Assembly: GCA_016713445.1 (NCBI GenBank)
Contig: JADJPB010000007.1
Coordinates: 1 to 46,764 of the forward strand
From: Bacteroidota bacterium
Lineage (GTDB): Bacteria > Bacteroidota > Bacteroidia > AKYH767-A > OLB10
DNA: 46,764 bases
Direction of reading: 5' to 3'
The notes beneath the pieces are model-generated. The model saw only the letters and a list, made by a program, of their open reading frames with translations. It did no database searches and was not told the DNA's origin. How positions within the stretch are numbered: the stretch's first letter is position 1; each line of letters opens with the position of its first letter. Below are positions 10,551 through 20,204 of this stretch, one piece after another. The position numbers were made by a program, and so were the translations under genes.

Positions 10551-11305
10551 ATGGTTCAATGGAATAGAAGTGAGATAAATAAAATTTTGCCGACCGACTT
10601 AATTTCAAATTACCTAAACGAACATCTTTTTAAGAGCATTACAAAAACACCCCTTGTATTTTATCATTATTTGCGTGATCGAAAATATCTTGAACAAATT
10701 TTGGAAACGGGTCACTTAAGATTTTATAGCCTTTCAAAGTTTGTAAAAAACAATCAGGACAAAGAGGAGTATCGCCATTTAATAGATTTGAGTTACCCTA
10801 AGTGGCCTCGATATGAAGAGCAAATGGAAGAGCTTCAAAATTCGGCTTTCATTTTTTGCTTTACAGACAAGGAAAATAGTCCTCTGCATTTGAAAGAGTA
10901 TTGCAGCGATGGGAATGGTGCTCAGGTAATTGTTAAGATTAATTATTTGAAAGAGGATTCTCATATTATTCAACTAAAAAAGTTGTTTATGGGATTCCCT
11001 TTTTGGAAGAAATATTTTTCGAGTTAAAAACAAAGCATGGTCTTATTTTAGATTTGCAGAGTATAGTTAGTCATGCTCCTTTTGTGAAAAGATCAGGTTT
11101 CAGTTGGGAATCTGAATTTAGATTATGTATAAATACAGCAACGTTGTTAGTCAACAAAGCCATGATGTCATTTTTTAATCATGAGGATCCTGACAATTTA
11201 AAATCCGAAACTTTACTAGAAGTAAAAATGGATGAAGCGAAGAACAAATACATTTCTCTTCCATTGAAGAACCACTTATTTGAAATAGAGATTTCTGAAG
11301 TTTAA
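10551..11305 (+). CDS. DUF2971-like protein (one frameshift)
   Basis: Three blocks typical of DUF2971 are seen: an N-terminal VFYHYLRDRKYLEQILETG, matching the HYts...IL pattern; a central FIFCFTDKENSPLHLKEY, matching the cFs...n..lw..Y pattern; and a C-terminal FVKRSGFSWESEFRLC, matching the K..W..E.E.R pattern. The frame changes once near 11000, where a T-rich stretch (CCCTTTTTGG) precedes the second half. The biochemical role of the family is not established. Close coupling to the upstream CoiA-like gene suggests a two-gene unit. It is about 250 residues, normal for the family. Confidence 0.55.
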
Positions 11306-11495
11306 TGAATTCATGGTATTTGTTCTAATTGCAGTAAGATCCTATGCAACGCTTGATAATTAATTATTTTATTTCAAGAATTGGATATCGCGCTTCGTTA
11401 GCCAAGCCTCGCGACTGATCGAATGAAAGCCCTCTGCGAAAAATATAATTTACAGCCCATGTTTTTCATTTCAAATTTTTTATTCATCATGATTT
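11306..11495. other. Intergenic region between convergent genes
   Basis: No gene is visible. At about 11390-11420 lies TATCGCGCTTCG...AAGCCTCGCGA, a degenerate or split copy of the TCGCGA palindrome family. The rest is AT-rich. Confidence 0.35.
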
Positions 11496-12039
11496 TCATT
11501 TAAACAAATTTCTTCCCTTCAAATAGCTGTCATAATTCACTTGCTTTTTTTTATTATCACTATATCCGTTATGTTGAATTGCGGCAAATGGGTTACAGAC
11601 AATATACTTTCCTTTATTTGCTAATGACCTATCGATATCTTTATCTTCGGAAATAGACAGAAAGGTTTCGTAAATTTTTCATGAATCATATATAACATAG
11701 CTCCTGCAAAATCTGAAACCGTATTGTCTTCACTAATTTTTCCATAATAGATTCCTCCTAAATAGAGGTCATAATCTTCAGGCTCATTTTTTATAAAGTA
11801 GTCAAATGCTCCGCGAGCAATGAATTTAACATCATCTTCAGCAATCATAACTGATTTCAATTTCTCTTGTTTAGCCCATAAAACTATTTGCTTATGTGCT
11901 CTTGATATGCTTCTTGCAGGATTCTCTGGATCGACTATTCCTTCCCAAAATTTATAATTAGCTATCTTTTTGCCAATTAACTGATTATTAATCATTTTAA
12001 ATCTGTCTTCCTGTGAGAAAGGTGTATTATATTCAGCAT
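11496..12039 (-). CDS. Glycosyltransferase family 25-like protein (frameshifted)
   Basis: Joined frames read MLNIIHLSH..EDRFKMINN at the start, then SISRAHKQIVLWA, VMIAEDDVKF, DYDLYLGGIYYG, and near the end KYIVCNPFAAIQHNGYSDNK. This order (an N-terminal INL.hR.DR-like strand, S....H..i...A, the EDD metal-binding-like motif, and a C-terminal P...Q..G) resembles GT25/LPS-type glycosyltransferases. Such enzymes transfer sugars from nucleotide donors onto surface glycans. Two frame changes are seen, near 12000 and near 11660. At about 180 residues it is short for GT25. It is divergent from the AbiE-like pair and shares their upstream region. Confidence 0.5.
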
Positions 12040-12070
12040 TTCTATCAAATTTATGACTTTCATGATGATA

Positions 12071-12101
12071 TTTCTCGTTTCGCGATTTGCGAAATGAGAA
12101 A
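12071..12101. promoter_or_regulatory. Palindromic putative operator of the AbiE-like module
   Basis: TTTCTCGTTTCGC (12071-12083) and GCGAAATGAGAAA (12089-12101) pair at 12 of 13 positions around a 5-bp spacer. The palindrome lies 20 bp before the preferred ATG at 12121 and between two divergent genes. AbiEi-type antitoxins are known to bind inverted repeats in their own promoter, which makes autoregulation plausible. It could instead be a 5' leader hairpin. Confidence 0.5.
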
Positions 12102-12120
12102 ATATGTACTTATTTACATA

Positions 12121-12658
12121 ATGAGGAAACATAATGGTATGCGACCACAAGACATTGCAGTCCTAATGAAAATAGTTTCAATGGGCGATCAACCATGGCA
12201 ATTGTCTACGCTCTCAAATGAGTTGTCGATTAGCATTTCTGAGATTTCGGAATCATTAAATAGAAGTAGAATAGCAAAGTTAATCGATTATGAAAAGAAG
12301 AAAATTAACCGACAAAATTTGATGGAGTTTCTAGAACATGGAATTAAATATGTCTTTCCTCAACAGCTTGGATCGATGGTGCGTGGAATTCCAACAGCAC
12401 ATTCTCATCCATTTATAAAGGAACAAATCGTAAGTGAATTGAATTATGTATGGCCTGATTCAAAAGGAGAGACCATCGGAATTGCAATTGAACCACTTTT
12501 ATCCCAAACAAATTCATGCGGTTAAAGACTATCCTGTTTTTTATAAATTAATGTCATTGATTTATGTACTTCTTGTAGGTAAAGTGAGAGAAATAAAATT
12601 TGCTGTAGACGAATTAGAAAAACTAATATTAAATGAGCCATCACCAAAACATAGTTAG
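12121..12658 (+). CDS. Winged-helix protein, candidate antitoxin of an AbiE-like module (one frameshift)
   Basis: Reading starts MRKHNGMRPQDIAVLMKI and enters a winged-helix segment (LSTLSNELSISISEISESLN, then RSRIAKLID). A hydrophobic C-terminal half follows (FLEHGIKYVFPQQLG, VFYKLMSLIYVLLVG, IKFAVDELEKLIL). One indel near 12500 splits it. It overlaps the nucleotidyltransferase start by 26 bp, a tight coupling typical of toxin-antitoxin pairs. AbiEi antitoxins likewise have an N-terminal winged helix, but I cannot assign this protein to AbiEi itself. Alternative starts at 12094 and 12013 exist; 12121 is preferred because it leaves the palindrome upstream. Confidence 0.55.
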
Positions 12659-13223
12659 AATAAAAGCAGTACATAATTCTTTAGCTGACTTGAAAGACAA
12701 AGTTGTTTTTGTAGGTGGTGCAACTATTTCTCTCTATGCAGAAAGACAAACGTTTGATGTAAGACCAACCAATGATGTAGATGTAATCATTGAAATTTTA
12801 AATTATAACGAAAAAGCGAAGCTTGAAGAAAAGTTAAGAGATTTTGGTTTTCAACACGACATAGAATCTGGAATCATTTGCAGATATAAAATACAAGGGA
12901 TAATAGTAGACATTATGCCTACCACACAAGAATCTTTAGGTTTTAGCAATCGATGGTATCCCGAAGGTTTTAAAAATGCAATAGATTATCAAATTGACGA
13001 TAGGAACAAAGTTAAAATTCTAACATCTCCTTATTTTATTGCAGTTAAATTGGAAGCTTTCAAAGATAGAGGTCGAGGCGATGGAAGGACAAGTCAAGAT
13101 TTTGAAGATATCGTTTTCGTTTTAGAGAACAGACAAACAGTATGGGAAGAACTTAATAGCATCGAAGGAGAAATCAAAACATATTTGATAGAGGAGTTTA
13201 AGAAATTAAAAAGAGAACGGTAG
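12633..13223 (+). CDS. AbiEii/MNT-like nucleotidyltransferase, candidate toxin
   Basis: The intact 196-residue protein has a DNA polymerase beta-like nucleotidyltransferase core: VVFVGGATISLYAE (the GG motif), then RPTNDVDVIIEI (the paired Asp), then IIVDIMP (the third Asp). After it comes IAVKLEAFKDRG and SQDFEDIVFVLE, matching the K...D...DF.D segment of AbiEii/AbiGii proteins. AbiEii toxins transfer nucleotides to tRNA or other targets and cause growth arrest or phage abortive infection; the target here is unknown. The start overlaps the winged-helix gene by 26 bp, suggesting translational coupling. It is one of the few genes in this stretch without an indel. Confidence 0.75.
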   Translation: MSHHQNIVRIKAVHNSLADLKDKVVFVGGATISLYAERQTFDVRPTNDVDVIIEILNYNEKAKLEEKLRDFGFQHDIESGIICRYKIQGIIVDIMPTTQESLGFSNRWYPEGFKNAIDYQIDDRNKVKILTSPYFIAVKLEAFKDRGRGDGRTSQDFEDIVFVLENRQTVWEELNSIEGEIKTYLIEEFKKLKRER

Positions 13224-13399
13224 TTTATTTGAATCGATAGATAGCCATGTCGAAAGAAGTTCTCCTCCTGCAAGCTATTTCATACTTGATGAGATTGAAA
13301 AATTCATAAGCTAGCAGAGTGATTAATTATATTGCTTCATTAGCGAAGTATAGTAATTGAATTTTTTCGTAATTTTAATTTTTATTATATAATCACAAA

Positions 13400-13570
13400 A
13401 TGGCAAATACAGTAATTCATAGGTCAGAATCTCGAGGAGATGCAAATCACGGTTGGTTGCACAGTAAACATACTTTTAGTTTTGCAAACTATCACAATCC
13501 CGAGCGAATGCATTTTGGCGTGCTTCGAGTGTTGAATGATGATTTTGTAAAACCCTGTAACGTTTCCTGA
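13400..13570 (+). pseudogene. Truncated pirin N-terminus
   Basis: The reading frame MANTVIHRSESRGDANHGWL, HSKHTFSFANYHNPERM, FGVLRVLNDDFV is the first 50 residues of a pirin, then ends in unrelated sequence and a stop at 13568. The DNA matches the 5' end of the complete pirin gene at 18085 over about 150 bp plus some 35 bp of upstream sequence, at about 85-90 percent identity by eye. The metal-binding His region that follows in the intact copy is missing. It is a 5' fragment left by duplication or recombination. Confidence 0.75.
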
Positions 13571-13740
13571 AACACCACTAAGCATCTTCACTAAATTCCT
13601 CAGAATAATTGTCGCTAAATTCTTAAGCTTCCGGCTAATCCTCACAAAATAACCCCTTTTCTACATCTTCCATAAAGTTTAATTCATAAAAATTTGTGCT
13701 GTACGATATTTATTATGTCTTTGCCAATATTAAGAGTTAT

Positions 13741-14016
13741 ATATTTTCTAGTTCGGAACGTACACTGCAGTTCATCATTGAACAATCTGCCCCTGTTTAT
13801 AATGAGTAGGGGTATGTTGATACGACGATTTCATAATTGACCAATGCAACTGGACTTACCAAGGGTTGTATCAATGGTAATTTTGAAAATAAGGATGATG
13901 TAGTACTTTCTGCTTTTAACTTAAAGTGTGCTTCACTCTATATCAAGGAACAAATTTTGAAGGAAAATTCGATCAAGTGCTTATTAGTATCCCAAGTGGT
14001 ATCGCGATTTTCTTAG
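13741..14016 (+). pseudogene. TetR-family regulator remnant with in-frame stops
   Basis: One frame gives SSERTLQFIIEQSAPVYNE, stop, GYVDTTIS, stop, LTNATGLTKGCINGNFENKD, DVVLSAFNLK. This is the helix-turn-helix of a TetR regulator (usual form GY..TT...I...TGLTKG.IYGNFENKD.V...AF). Here the breaks are base-substitution-type nonsense codons in frame, TAG at about 13795 and TAA at about 13825, unlike the indels elsewhere. The ligand-binding half is not recognisable. It is a true pseudogene by this evidence. Confidence 0.65.
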
Positions 14017-14228
14017 AGAATACTTTTTTTGGGGCTAGGATCCTTTGTCTAAAGCTTTTAAGGCAAAGGAGAGTCAAAATAAGTTCTTCTTGGCACACCC
14101 CTATCAATTTGATTCTTATTGACTTTTTTAGAAATTAAAACTGTTTTAGTAGTAAACTTTAATTGGCTCACAACTTAACATTCTGATTTGTTTTAAACTA
14201 AATTATTTACCTAACTTTGAACAGGTAA
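14017..14228. other. Intergenic region, no gene seen
   Basis: AT-rich sequence with no recognisable coding similarity. It may include the decayed C-terminal half of the TetR remnant and the promoter of the following operon. Confidence 0.3.
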
Positions 14229-14622
14229 ATGAAAAAACTGCTATCTATACTACTTCTGTTCTGTATATTGCTAAGTTTCGCTTGGGCAGTCGGGTATATT
14301 TGTTCATTACCTTATCAATAAGAATTATTATGCAACCGTGCTTTGCGAAAACCAGACGAAGCCCCAAATGAAATGCCACGGGGAATGCCATATGATGAAG
14401 GAGATGAAAGAGCAGGAGAAAAATGAACAAAATCCAGTCGCCCCATTAAAGGAAAAACAAGAGTGGTTCAGTTTTTTCAGAATAATATTGCGTTTATTTT
14501 CAATTCCGTTAATCAAGAAAAAAACAATTATAATTTTTATCTCGAACTCAAATCTCAAGGAGTATGTTTTTCCATTTTTCATCCCCCCACTTGCTGATTT
14601 TTTTTCTTTTAAGTTCTCTTAA
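14229..14622 (+). CDS. Small exported Cys-rich conserved Bacteroidota protein (one frameshift)
   Basis: A hydrophobic signal segment (MKKLLSILLLFCILLSFAW) is followed, after one indel near 14295, by LINKNYYATVLCENQTKPQM and KCHGECHMMKEMKEQEK. Bacteroidota encode short proteins of this layout (LCvNk..P.M.C.GkC.L.k.L), often beside outer-membrane metal-uptake genes. The conserved Cys/His/Met cluster suggests metal or thiol chemistry, but no function is established. It is probably the first gene of an operon with the MbnP-like lipoprotein, which follows after 172 bp. The C-terminal third is hydrophobic and Phe-rich. Confidence 0.55.
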
Positions 14623-14794
14623 TTTGCCTTTAATTATTTGCGAGTAAAAAATGTAATGCATATTAATTTATGTGTTTGCATGAATATATCCAGTAATTTT
14701 TGGTGCTTGAAAAATCATTTTTACCAAAAATCAAAATGACAAAAAAAACAAATGAAAGATTTAGCAAGTTCTGCATTTATTCCTTCTTAGAAGA

Positions 14795-15565
14795 ATGCGG
14801 AAGGTTACTGTTCTTTTTCTATGCTTTAGTATAACATTCTTTTCCTGTAAAAAGAATGATAATGACGATAACAATAACAACAGCACTCCAGTTGACGTTG
14901 GAACCGTTTTATTGCATCTGCATAATTTCATAGATGATATTGATGATATAGGTGAATTGTCAGGGATACCTAACACGGACAATAACGGAAGAACAATAAC
15001 CATTAGTAATGTTGGTATGTACATTTCTGAATTCGAAATGGAAAAATCAGATGGGACTGTTTATAAGTTCGCAGGAAAAAAAGTATTGAAGGTTTTTGAA
15101 AATGTATTGTACGAAGTTGGAGAAGTTCCGATTGGAAATTACAATATCATTCGGTTTAAAGTGGGTCTTGACTCTAATACTAATTCATTGCCACCGAATG
15201 CATCTTCCGACTCCGTTATACTTAATAAACCTAATATGTGGTTTGGTGCAACCGCTCAGCCAGATGGTTATGTGTTCATGAATATTCAGGGAACAATCGA
15301 CACCTCATCAGGCCTTACAGGTAGCATGGCTCCGTTTGTGTATAAAATTGGAACGAATGCCAATTACCAACAAATAACGGTTACTGGCATCAACATCACA
15401 ATTGTAAAGAGCCAGGCTGAAACTATTCACATGGTGGCTGATTACAATACACTATTTAACGGTATTCAGATCAACCACGCGACAAACCTTTCTATAACAA
15501 CACCGGCTGACAACAGCACTGCTCTTGCAACAGCAGTAGTAAATAATATAGTTGCAAATGTTTAA
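14795..15565 (+). CDS. MbnP-like lipoprotein
   Basis: The intact 256-residue protein has a lipoprotein signal (MRKVTVLFLCFSITFFSCKK, lipobox FFSC), so it is probably membrane-anchored in the periplasm or outer membrane. The body has the MbnP pattern: an early beta strand, TISNVGMYISEFEMEKSDGT, then EVPIGNYNIIRFKVGLDSNT, then NMWFGATAQPDGYVFMNIQG. MbnP proteins are copper-binding partners of MbnH-type di-heme enzymes in methanobactin loci and are also common in Bacteroidota without methanobactin. The next genes are a T9SS propeller and a CxxGCH lipoprotein; no MbnH is in the window. Position 14697-14730 upstream has a weak TTTTTGGT...ACCAAAAA inverted repeat. Confidence 0.7.
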   Translation: MRKVTVLFLCFSITFFSCKKNDNDDNNNNSTPVDVGTVLLHLHNFIDDIDDIGELSGIPNTDNNGRTITISNVGMYISEFEMEKSDGTVYKFAGKKVLKVFENVLYEVGEVPIGNYNIIRFKVGLDSNTNSLPPNASSDSVILNKPNMWFGATAQPDGYVFMNIQGTIDTSSGLTGSMAPFVYKIGTNANYQQITVTGINITIVKSQAETIHMVADYNTLFNGIQINHATNLSITTPADNSTALATAVVNNIVANV

Positions 15566-15598
15566 ACCAGAATAATTCAATAATTTAAAAACAATAAA

Positions 15599-17584
15599 AT
15601 GAAAAGTATAAAAACAAATATAATTTTAATTTTAGCAATATCATTTCTTGCATCATCCCCATTAATGGCACATTTTGGTTCTAAAGGACCATTTGGTGGC
15701 TCCGTCAGTTGTATGACTGTAAAAGATTCGAATGTTTACATTGGTACTTTTACTGGCGGTGTTTATGAAAGCACCAACTCACAGTTAATTGCATAGCGAC
15801 CAAGACCCGTAGGTTTAAAAAAAGCGGAAATATACACGCACTCGCACATACAGGTAGTTACCTATTTTGCCGCTACTGACAGCGGGATTTACCGTTTCAC
15901 TGGTTATATTGGAAATGACAGATATTGGGAAAAAGTAAGTAGTGGTTTGCCTTCTAATAACGTCACATCACTGTATGCAATTGATTCTATTACCTTGTTG
16001 GCAGGTCTTGATGGGCATGGCGTTTACAAAACCATTAACAAGGGAGCCATGTGGGATTCTTCCAATACAAATATGCTTCACTTGGATGTGAATGGTTTTG
16101 TAAAAGCAGGAAACAGGATTTTACAAATTTCTGATGGCGGTTTATGGGCTTCAGTACTACAGGAGCACCTAATTATATTTCAGCACAAGTTTAATCTGCC
16201 TCTTAATGCAATTGTAAAATCAATTACAAATGATGGCTCAAACTGGTATATTGCAACCGATCAAGGTGTATTTACTTCACCCACCGGGACTATTAATTGG
16301 ACGAGTCTGAATACGGGAATTGCTACGACGAATTCAAATGCAATTGTTTATCTCCCCACATCAAGTGTACTAGTCACGGGCACGATTGGCGAAGGAATTT
16401 ACAAAACACCTTCTGCTTCCATCAACTGGACAGGGATGAACAATGGTTTTAATAACATCGTTACTCATTCTATGATATGCAAAGATGCATTGCTTGTAAT
16501 TGCAGCTACCGAAAAAGGAGTTTTCAGAAGCATCGATCTTGCCACAAGCTATCAAAGAATCAACATCGGATTGACGGATAGTTTAAATGTAAATGATTTG
16601 GTTTTCTTTGGCTCAACGTTAATTGCTGCAACAGAAAATAATGGAGTTTTTATTAGTTCGGATAGGAACAACGTGGTCAGCTTATAATACCAATCTGTCC
16701 AATATTGCTATACGTAAAGTCAATGCAAGAGCAGTTATGTTTATTTATTTGATTCGAGTGGTGAAATATTTCAATCAGATTTATCTTCTGGATGGACAAG
16801 CATTCAGTCAAGTTTACCTGGAGGTATCAATCCTACTTCAATGGATTTTTATAGTGGTAATATTTTGTTGGGTACAATGGGCAATGGAATTTATACCCGT
16901 CCGGAAGCATCAGGATCTTGGACACAGAATAATTTAGGATTGACAAATCTGAACGTAACTTCCGTCACTGTAAATAACCAGAATAAAATGTTTGCTGGAA
17001 CGGATGGCAATGGAGTTTTTGTTTCAGACCTTTCTTCAATTAGCTGGTCAACCACTTCGGTTCTTGTTAATTCATTTACTACTACAATGGGTTTGGATGG
17101 GAACAATATTCAAGCGATGGGCTACTATTACGGATATGCATTTGCAAGTGTAAGAGGTACTGTTCATGCGACATCAGACAATGGTGTAACGTGGGAAGAA
17201 GCAGGCACGCAATTTAATTTCCCGAGCTATGCTGATATAGGTAAACTTTCATTTGTAACCACACGACTTTTTGCAACCACACCAAACAATTGTCTTTATT
17301 CACAAGGTTTGTCAGAGCTGCCCAATGTGCTTAGCATAAGTGAAATTAGTGCAAATTCAGGAATTCATATGTACCCAAATCCATCTAACGGAAACTTAAC
17401 ATTTACTTACGATAACCACTCAGAGAAGACTGTAGAGTTGTTAGTATATGACGAATTGGGAAATCAAGTTGCAAAGTATAATTCGCCCATCCAAAAGATT
17501 TCACTAAATTGTTCACGCGGAATTTATTTTTTGAAACTTACTACGAATAAGAGAGTAGTCAGTCAAAAAATCATTATAAATTAA
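15599..17584 (+). CDS. T9SS-secreted YCF48/sialidase-like propeller protein (frameshifted)
   Basis: A signal peptide (ILILAISFLASSPLMA) is followed by HFGSKGPFGGSVSCM and repeated blade units such as VYIGTFTGGVYEST, LLAGLDGHGVYKTINKGAMW, VFRSIDLATSYQRINIGL and MFAGTDGNGVFVSDLS. These are the short V..GT..GGVY.S pattern of YCF48/sialidase-like propellers. The C-terminus is a T9SS type A sorting domain (MYPNPSNGNLTF, VYDELGNQVA, SRGIYFLKL). Indels occur near 15795, 16680 and 16840. It starts 33 bp after the MbnP-like gene, so the two are probably cotranscribed; the pairing suggests a surface component of the same metal-related system, which is inference. Confidence 0.75.
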
Positions 17585-17588
17585 ACAA

Positions 17589-18003
17589 TTGAGAAATAAA
17601 TTACTTTTTAAAAGTTCAGCATTGCTAATAATTATATTTATTGGCAGTGCTGGATTTTTTTTCTTGCACCTATGATAAATTTGAATACCCACCTTGCAAC
17701 GGTACAACACCAGAAACTGTTTCTTTCAGTGAAAATGTTCTACCTATTTTTGCTCCATTGTAGTACTTCAGGTTGCCATTCGGGTTCTAATCCAGGAGGT
17801 AATCTAAATCTTGATGATGCACAAGCTTTTGCGCAGCTTTCTCAACCTGGTAAAGGATATATTAACTTAACAAAACCTGAATTCAGTATTTTATACACTC
17901 AAATGAATTCAGTTTCACAGCCAATGCCACCAACAGGAAATTGGAAGAATGTAAAATCAAATTAATTTTGAAATGGATTCAACAGGGAGCAAAAAGCAAT
18001 TGA
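17589..18003 (+). CDS. Small CxxGCH lipoprotein, cytochrome c-like (frameshifted)
   Basis: Joined frames read LRNKLLFKSSALLIIIFIGS, a lipobox-like FFSCTYDKFEYPPC, TPETVSFSENVLPIFA, CSTSGCHSGSNPGGNLNLDD, LNSVSQPMPPTG-type text and finally KLILKWIQQGAKSN. The CSTSGCH motif is a c-type heme-binding site (CxxxxCH by count, or CxxGCH within it), and LPIFA..C..sGCH, MPPTG and L..WI..GA are typical of small mono-heme domains in Bacteroidota. Heme attachment is therefore likely but not certain. Indels fall near 17665, 17755 and 17950. A TTG start is used because no ATG precedes the signal segment. It follows the T9SS propeller directly and closes the operon-like run. Confidence 0.6.
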
Positions 18004-18084
18004 GACCAATAATAATTTTCTAATCTAATACTTTAAGGAATTATTAAGAATATTTGTAATTTCACTTTTAATAAAAAAATCAAA

Positions 18085-18801
18085 ATAGCCAACACAATAA
18101 TTCACAAATCGGAAACCCGCGGAGATGCAAACCACGGTTGGTTGCACAGTAAACATACATTTAGTTTTGCAAACTATCACAATCCAGAGCGAATGCATTT
18201 GGCGTGCTTCGAGTGTTGAATGATGATTTTGTGGAAGCCGGAATGGGTTTTGGAACACATCCACGACAATATGGAAATAATTTCAATTCCGCTGGAAGGT
18301 GATTTAGAACATAAAGACAGCATCGGAAATATTACTGTGATTAAAAAGGGAGATGTTCAAATTATGAGTGCCGGTACCGGAGTTACGCATTCCGAGTACA
18401 ACAAGAATAAAGATAAGCCCGTTAAGTTTTTGCAAATATGGATTTTTCCAAAGGAGAAAAATACGAAGCCACGGTATGATCAAATTACGCTAGACGAGAA
18501 AGACAAACACAATAATTTTCAACAAATAGTATCTCCCAATGCGGATGATGCAGGTGTTTGTATTCTTCAGGATTCATGGTTTCACTTGGGAAAATTCGAT
18601 AAGGATTTTTCTATTGATTACAGCATCAAAAAAAGAGGGAATGGTGTTTATGCATTCATATTGAAAGGTGATGTTGTGCTAGATGGCAATGCGTTGAATG
18701 AAAGAGATGGTATGGGAATCTGGAACTCAGATAAATTTTCTGTAAAAGCAATTTCTCAGGATGCGGAAATATTGTTGATTGAAGTGCCGATGAATATGTA
18801 A
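18085..18801 (+). CDS. Pirin family protein (one frameshift; ATA at expected start)
   Basis: This is a pirin of the bicupin superfamily. N-terminal HGWLHSKHTFSFANYHNPER is followed, after one missing T near 18200, by FGTHPHDNMEIISIPLEG, LEHKDSIGN, VQIMSAGTGVTHSEYNKNKD and KFLQIWIFP. The HPH...E and the later H form the metal site. The C-terminal cupin is complete to the stop. Pirins act as nuclear cofactors or, in bacteria, as quercetin-type dioxygenases or regulators of central metabolism; the substrate is unknown. The codon at the expected Met is ATA (18085), whereas the truncated copy at 13400 has ATG, so this may be a base error or a weak start. Confidence 0.8.
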
Positions 18802-18873
18802 AGGTCATCTTTTATCGGGAATGACTAATTTTCTGTATTTTTTTAATTAATTTGCGACTCAAAGAAATTCTAA

Positions 18874-20141
18874 ATGGACTTGCCCATCTTGTTATTTTAT
18901 GGTTTTGCTTTTATCGGTTTGGTGCATTCTGTTATCTTTTCATTTTTGTCCATCAAAACCAAGAACACATCCGACCTCATCATTACACTATTCCTTTTTA
19001 TCCAATCCCTCATTATTTTGGAGTATGTACTTTACTGGACTGGGTTGCAAGAACATTATCACCAATTATGCAATGTTAGTCTCACCACTCATTCTTATTT
19101 GGCCCATTATTGCCCTGTATATTGATTATATTTTCAACGAAAGAAGGAAATTTAATGTTTACTTATTTCATTTTGCACCAGCCATCATCGTTTTAATATT
19201 AATGCTTCCTTATTATTTAAGTACAGCAGATCTAAAAATTCATCATTATAAAATGATTGATTATTTTGTATTGGATTTGAGTGTGCTTAATTATTTTTTG
19301 ATGGCACACATGGTAGGCTATTGTGTTTATTTATTTATTAAAATTGCTAGAGAAAAAAGAGTAGGGTATATTAAAAATTGGTTGTTTACCATTGTTGGAT
19401 TATTTGGTTTTTTTATTGCCAGCTATATTTCTTATTATATCACGGTTAGATACCCTTGGTTTACATTGACCACCGATTATTTTGTGTCATTGGGAATGTG
19501 CCAGTATCGTCGCGATTATTTATTTTGCTTATGGTAAGAATAAAATTTTGAAGGGTACCCATTGAAGGAATCTTTGAAACTGGAAAATATTTATTTTTCC
19601 TATAAAAGTTTCATCCGATCACATTTCGAGAAAAAAAAAAGATGAAACAATAATATATAACTACCAGTCTAGTTTGAATCTGGATTCTACAAAGGATGAA
19701 GTCCAGATTGAGCCTGAGAAAAGAAGAATACAAGATCCAGTTCTAGAAATTGTTTCCCTTAAATATAAAATTCGGGATTGACTGCCGATGTAGGTAATGA
19801 ATTAGCGGAAGCATTAAAGCAACTTATGCAAAAGGAAAACTTTATCGGGAAAGTGAATTGAAGTTGGAAACGCTTGCTTCTAAATTGGACGTCCCAAACA
19901 TTATGTTTCTCAAATTATTAATCAGTATTATAAAGTAAATTATTTTGAATACATTAATTTACTTCGAATTGAAGAAGCTAAAAGCCTTTTGGTAAATGTA
20001 AATAAGAAGTCAATGAATATTATAGAAGTAGCCTATACTGTTGGTTATAACACGAAAAACACATTTAATAATGCTTTTCGAAGGATTGTTGGCGTTACCC
20101 CATCCGAATATCGTCAACAAAATCAAATTAGAATGAATTAG
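18874..20141 (+). CDS. Membrane AraC-family regulator with N-terminal 7TM region (frameshifted)
   Basis: About six to seven hydrophobic segments begin at residue 3 (LLFYGFAFIGLVHSVIFSFL, LIITLFLFIQSLIILEYVLY, then LILIWPIIALYI, FAPAIIVLILMLPYYL, YFLMAHMVGYCVYLFI, WLFTIVGLFGFFIASYISYY). The cytoplasmic end is an AraC helix-turn-helix: LASKLDV near 19880, YFEYINLLRIEEAKSLL, and the second helix pair NIIEVAYTVGYNTKNTFNNA, FRRIVGVTPSEYR. Such 7TM-AraC proteins are common in Bacteroidota and are thought to sense a membrane or periplasmic signal. Indels fall near 19050, 19500, 19780 and 19900. The target is unknown; the adjacent secreted FG-GAP gene lies 63 bp downstream. Confidence 0.75.
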
Positions 20142-20204
20142 TATTAGTTTATCGGAGTGACTATTGTTTATTTTTGAGTCGATTATTTTGCAAAAAATAT
20201 TATT

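Noticed and set aside
13926..14138. Independent gene after the TetR remnant
   Set aside because: The frame overlaps the TetR similarity in another frame and its extension has no recognisable domain.
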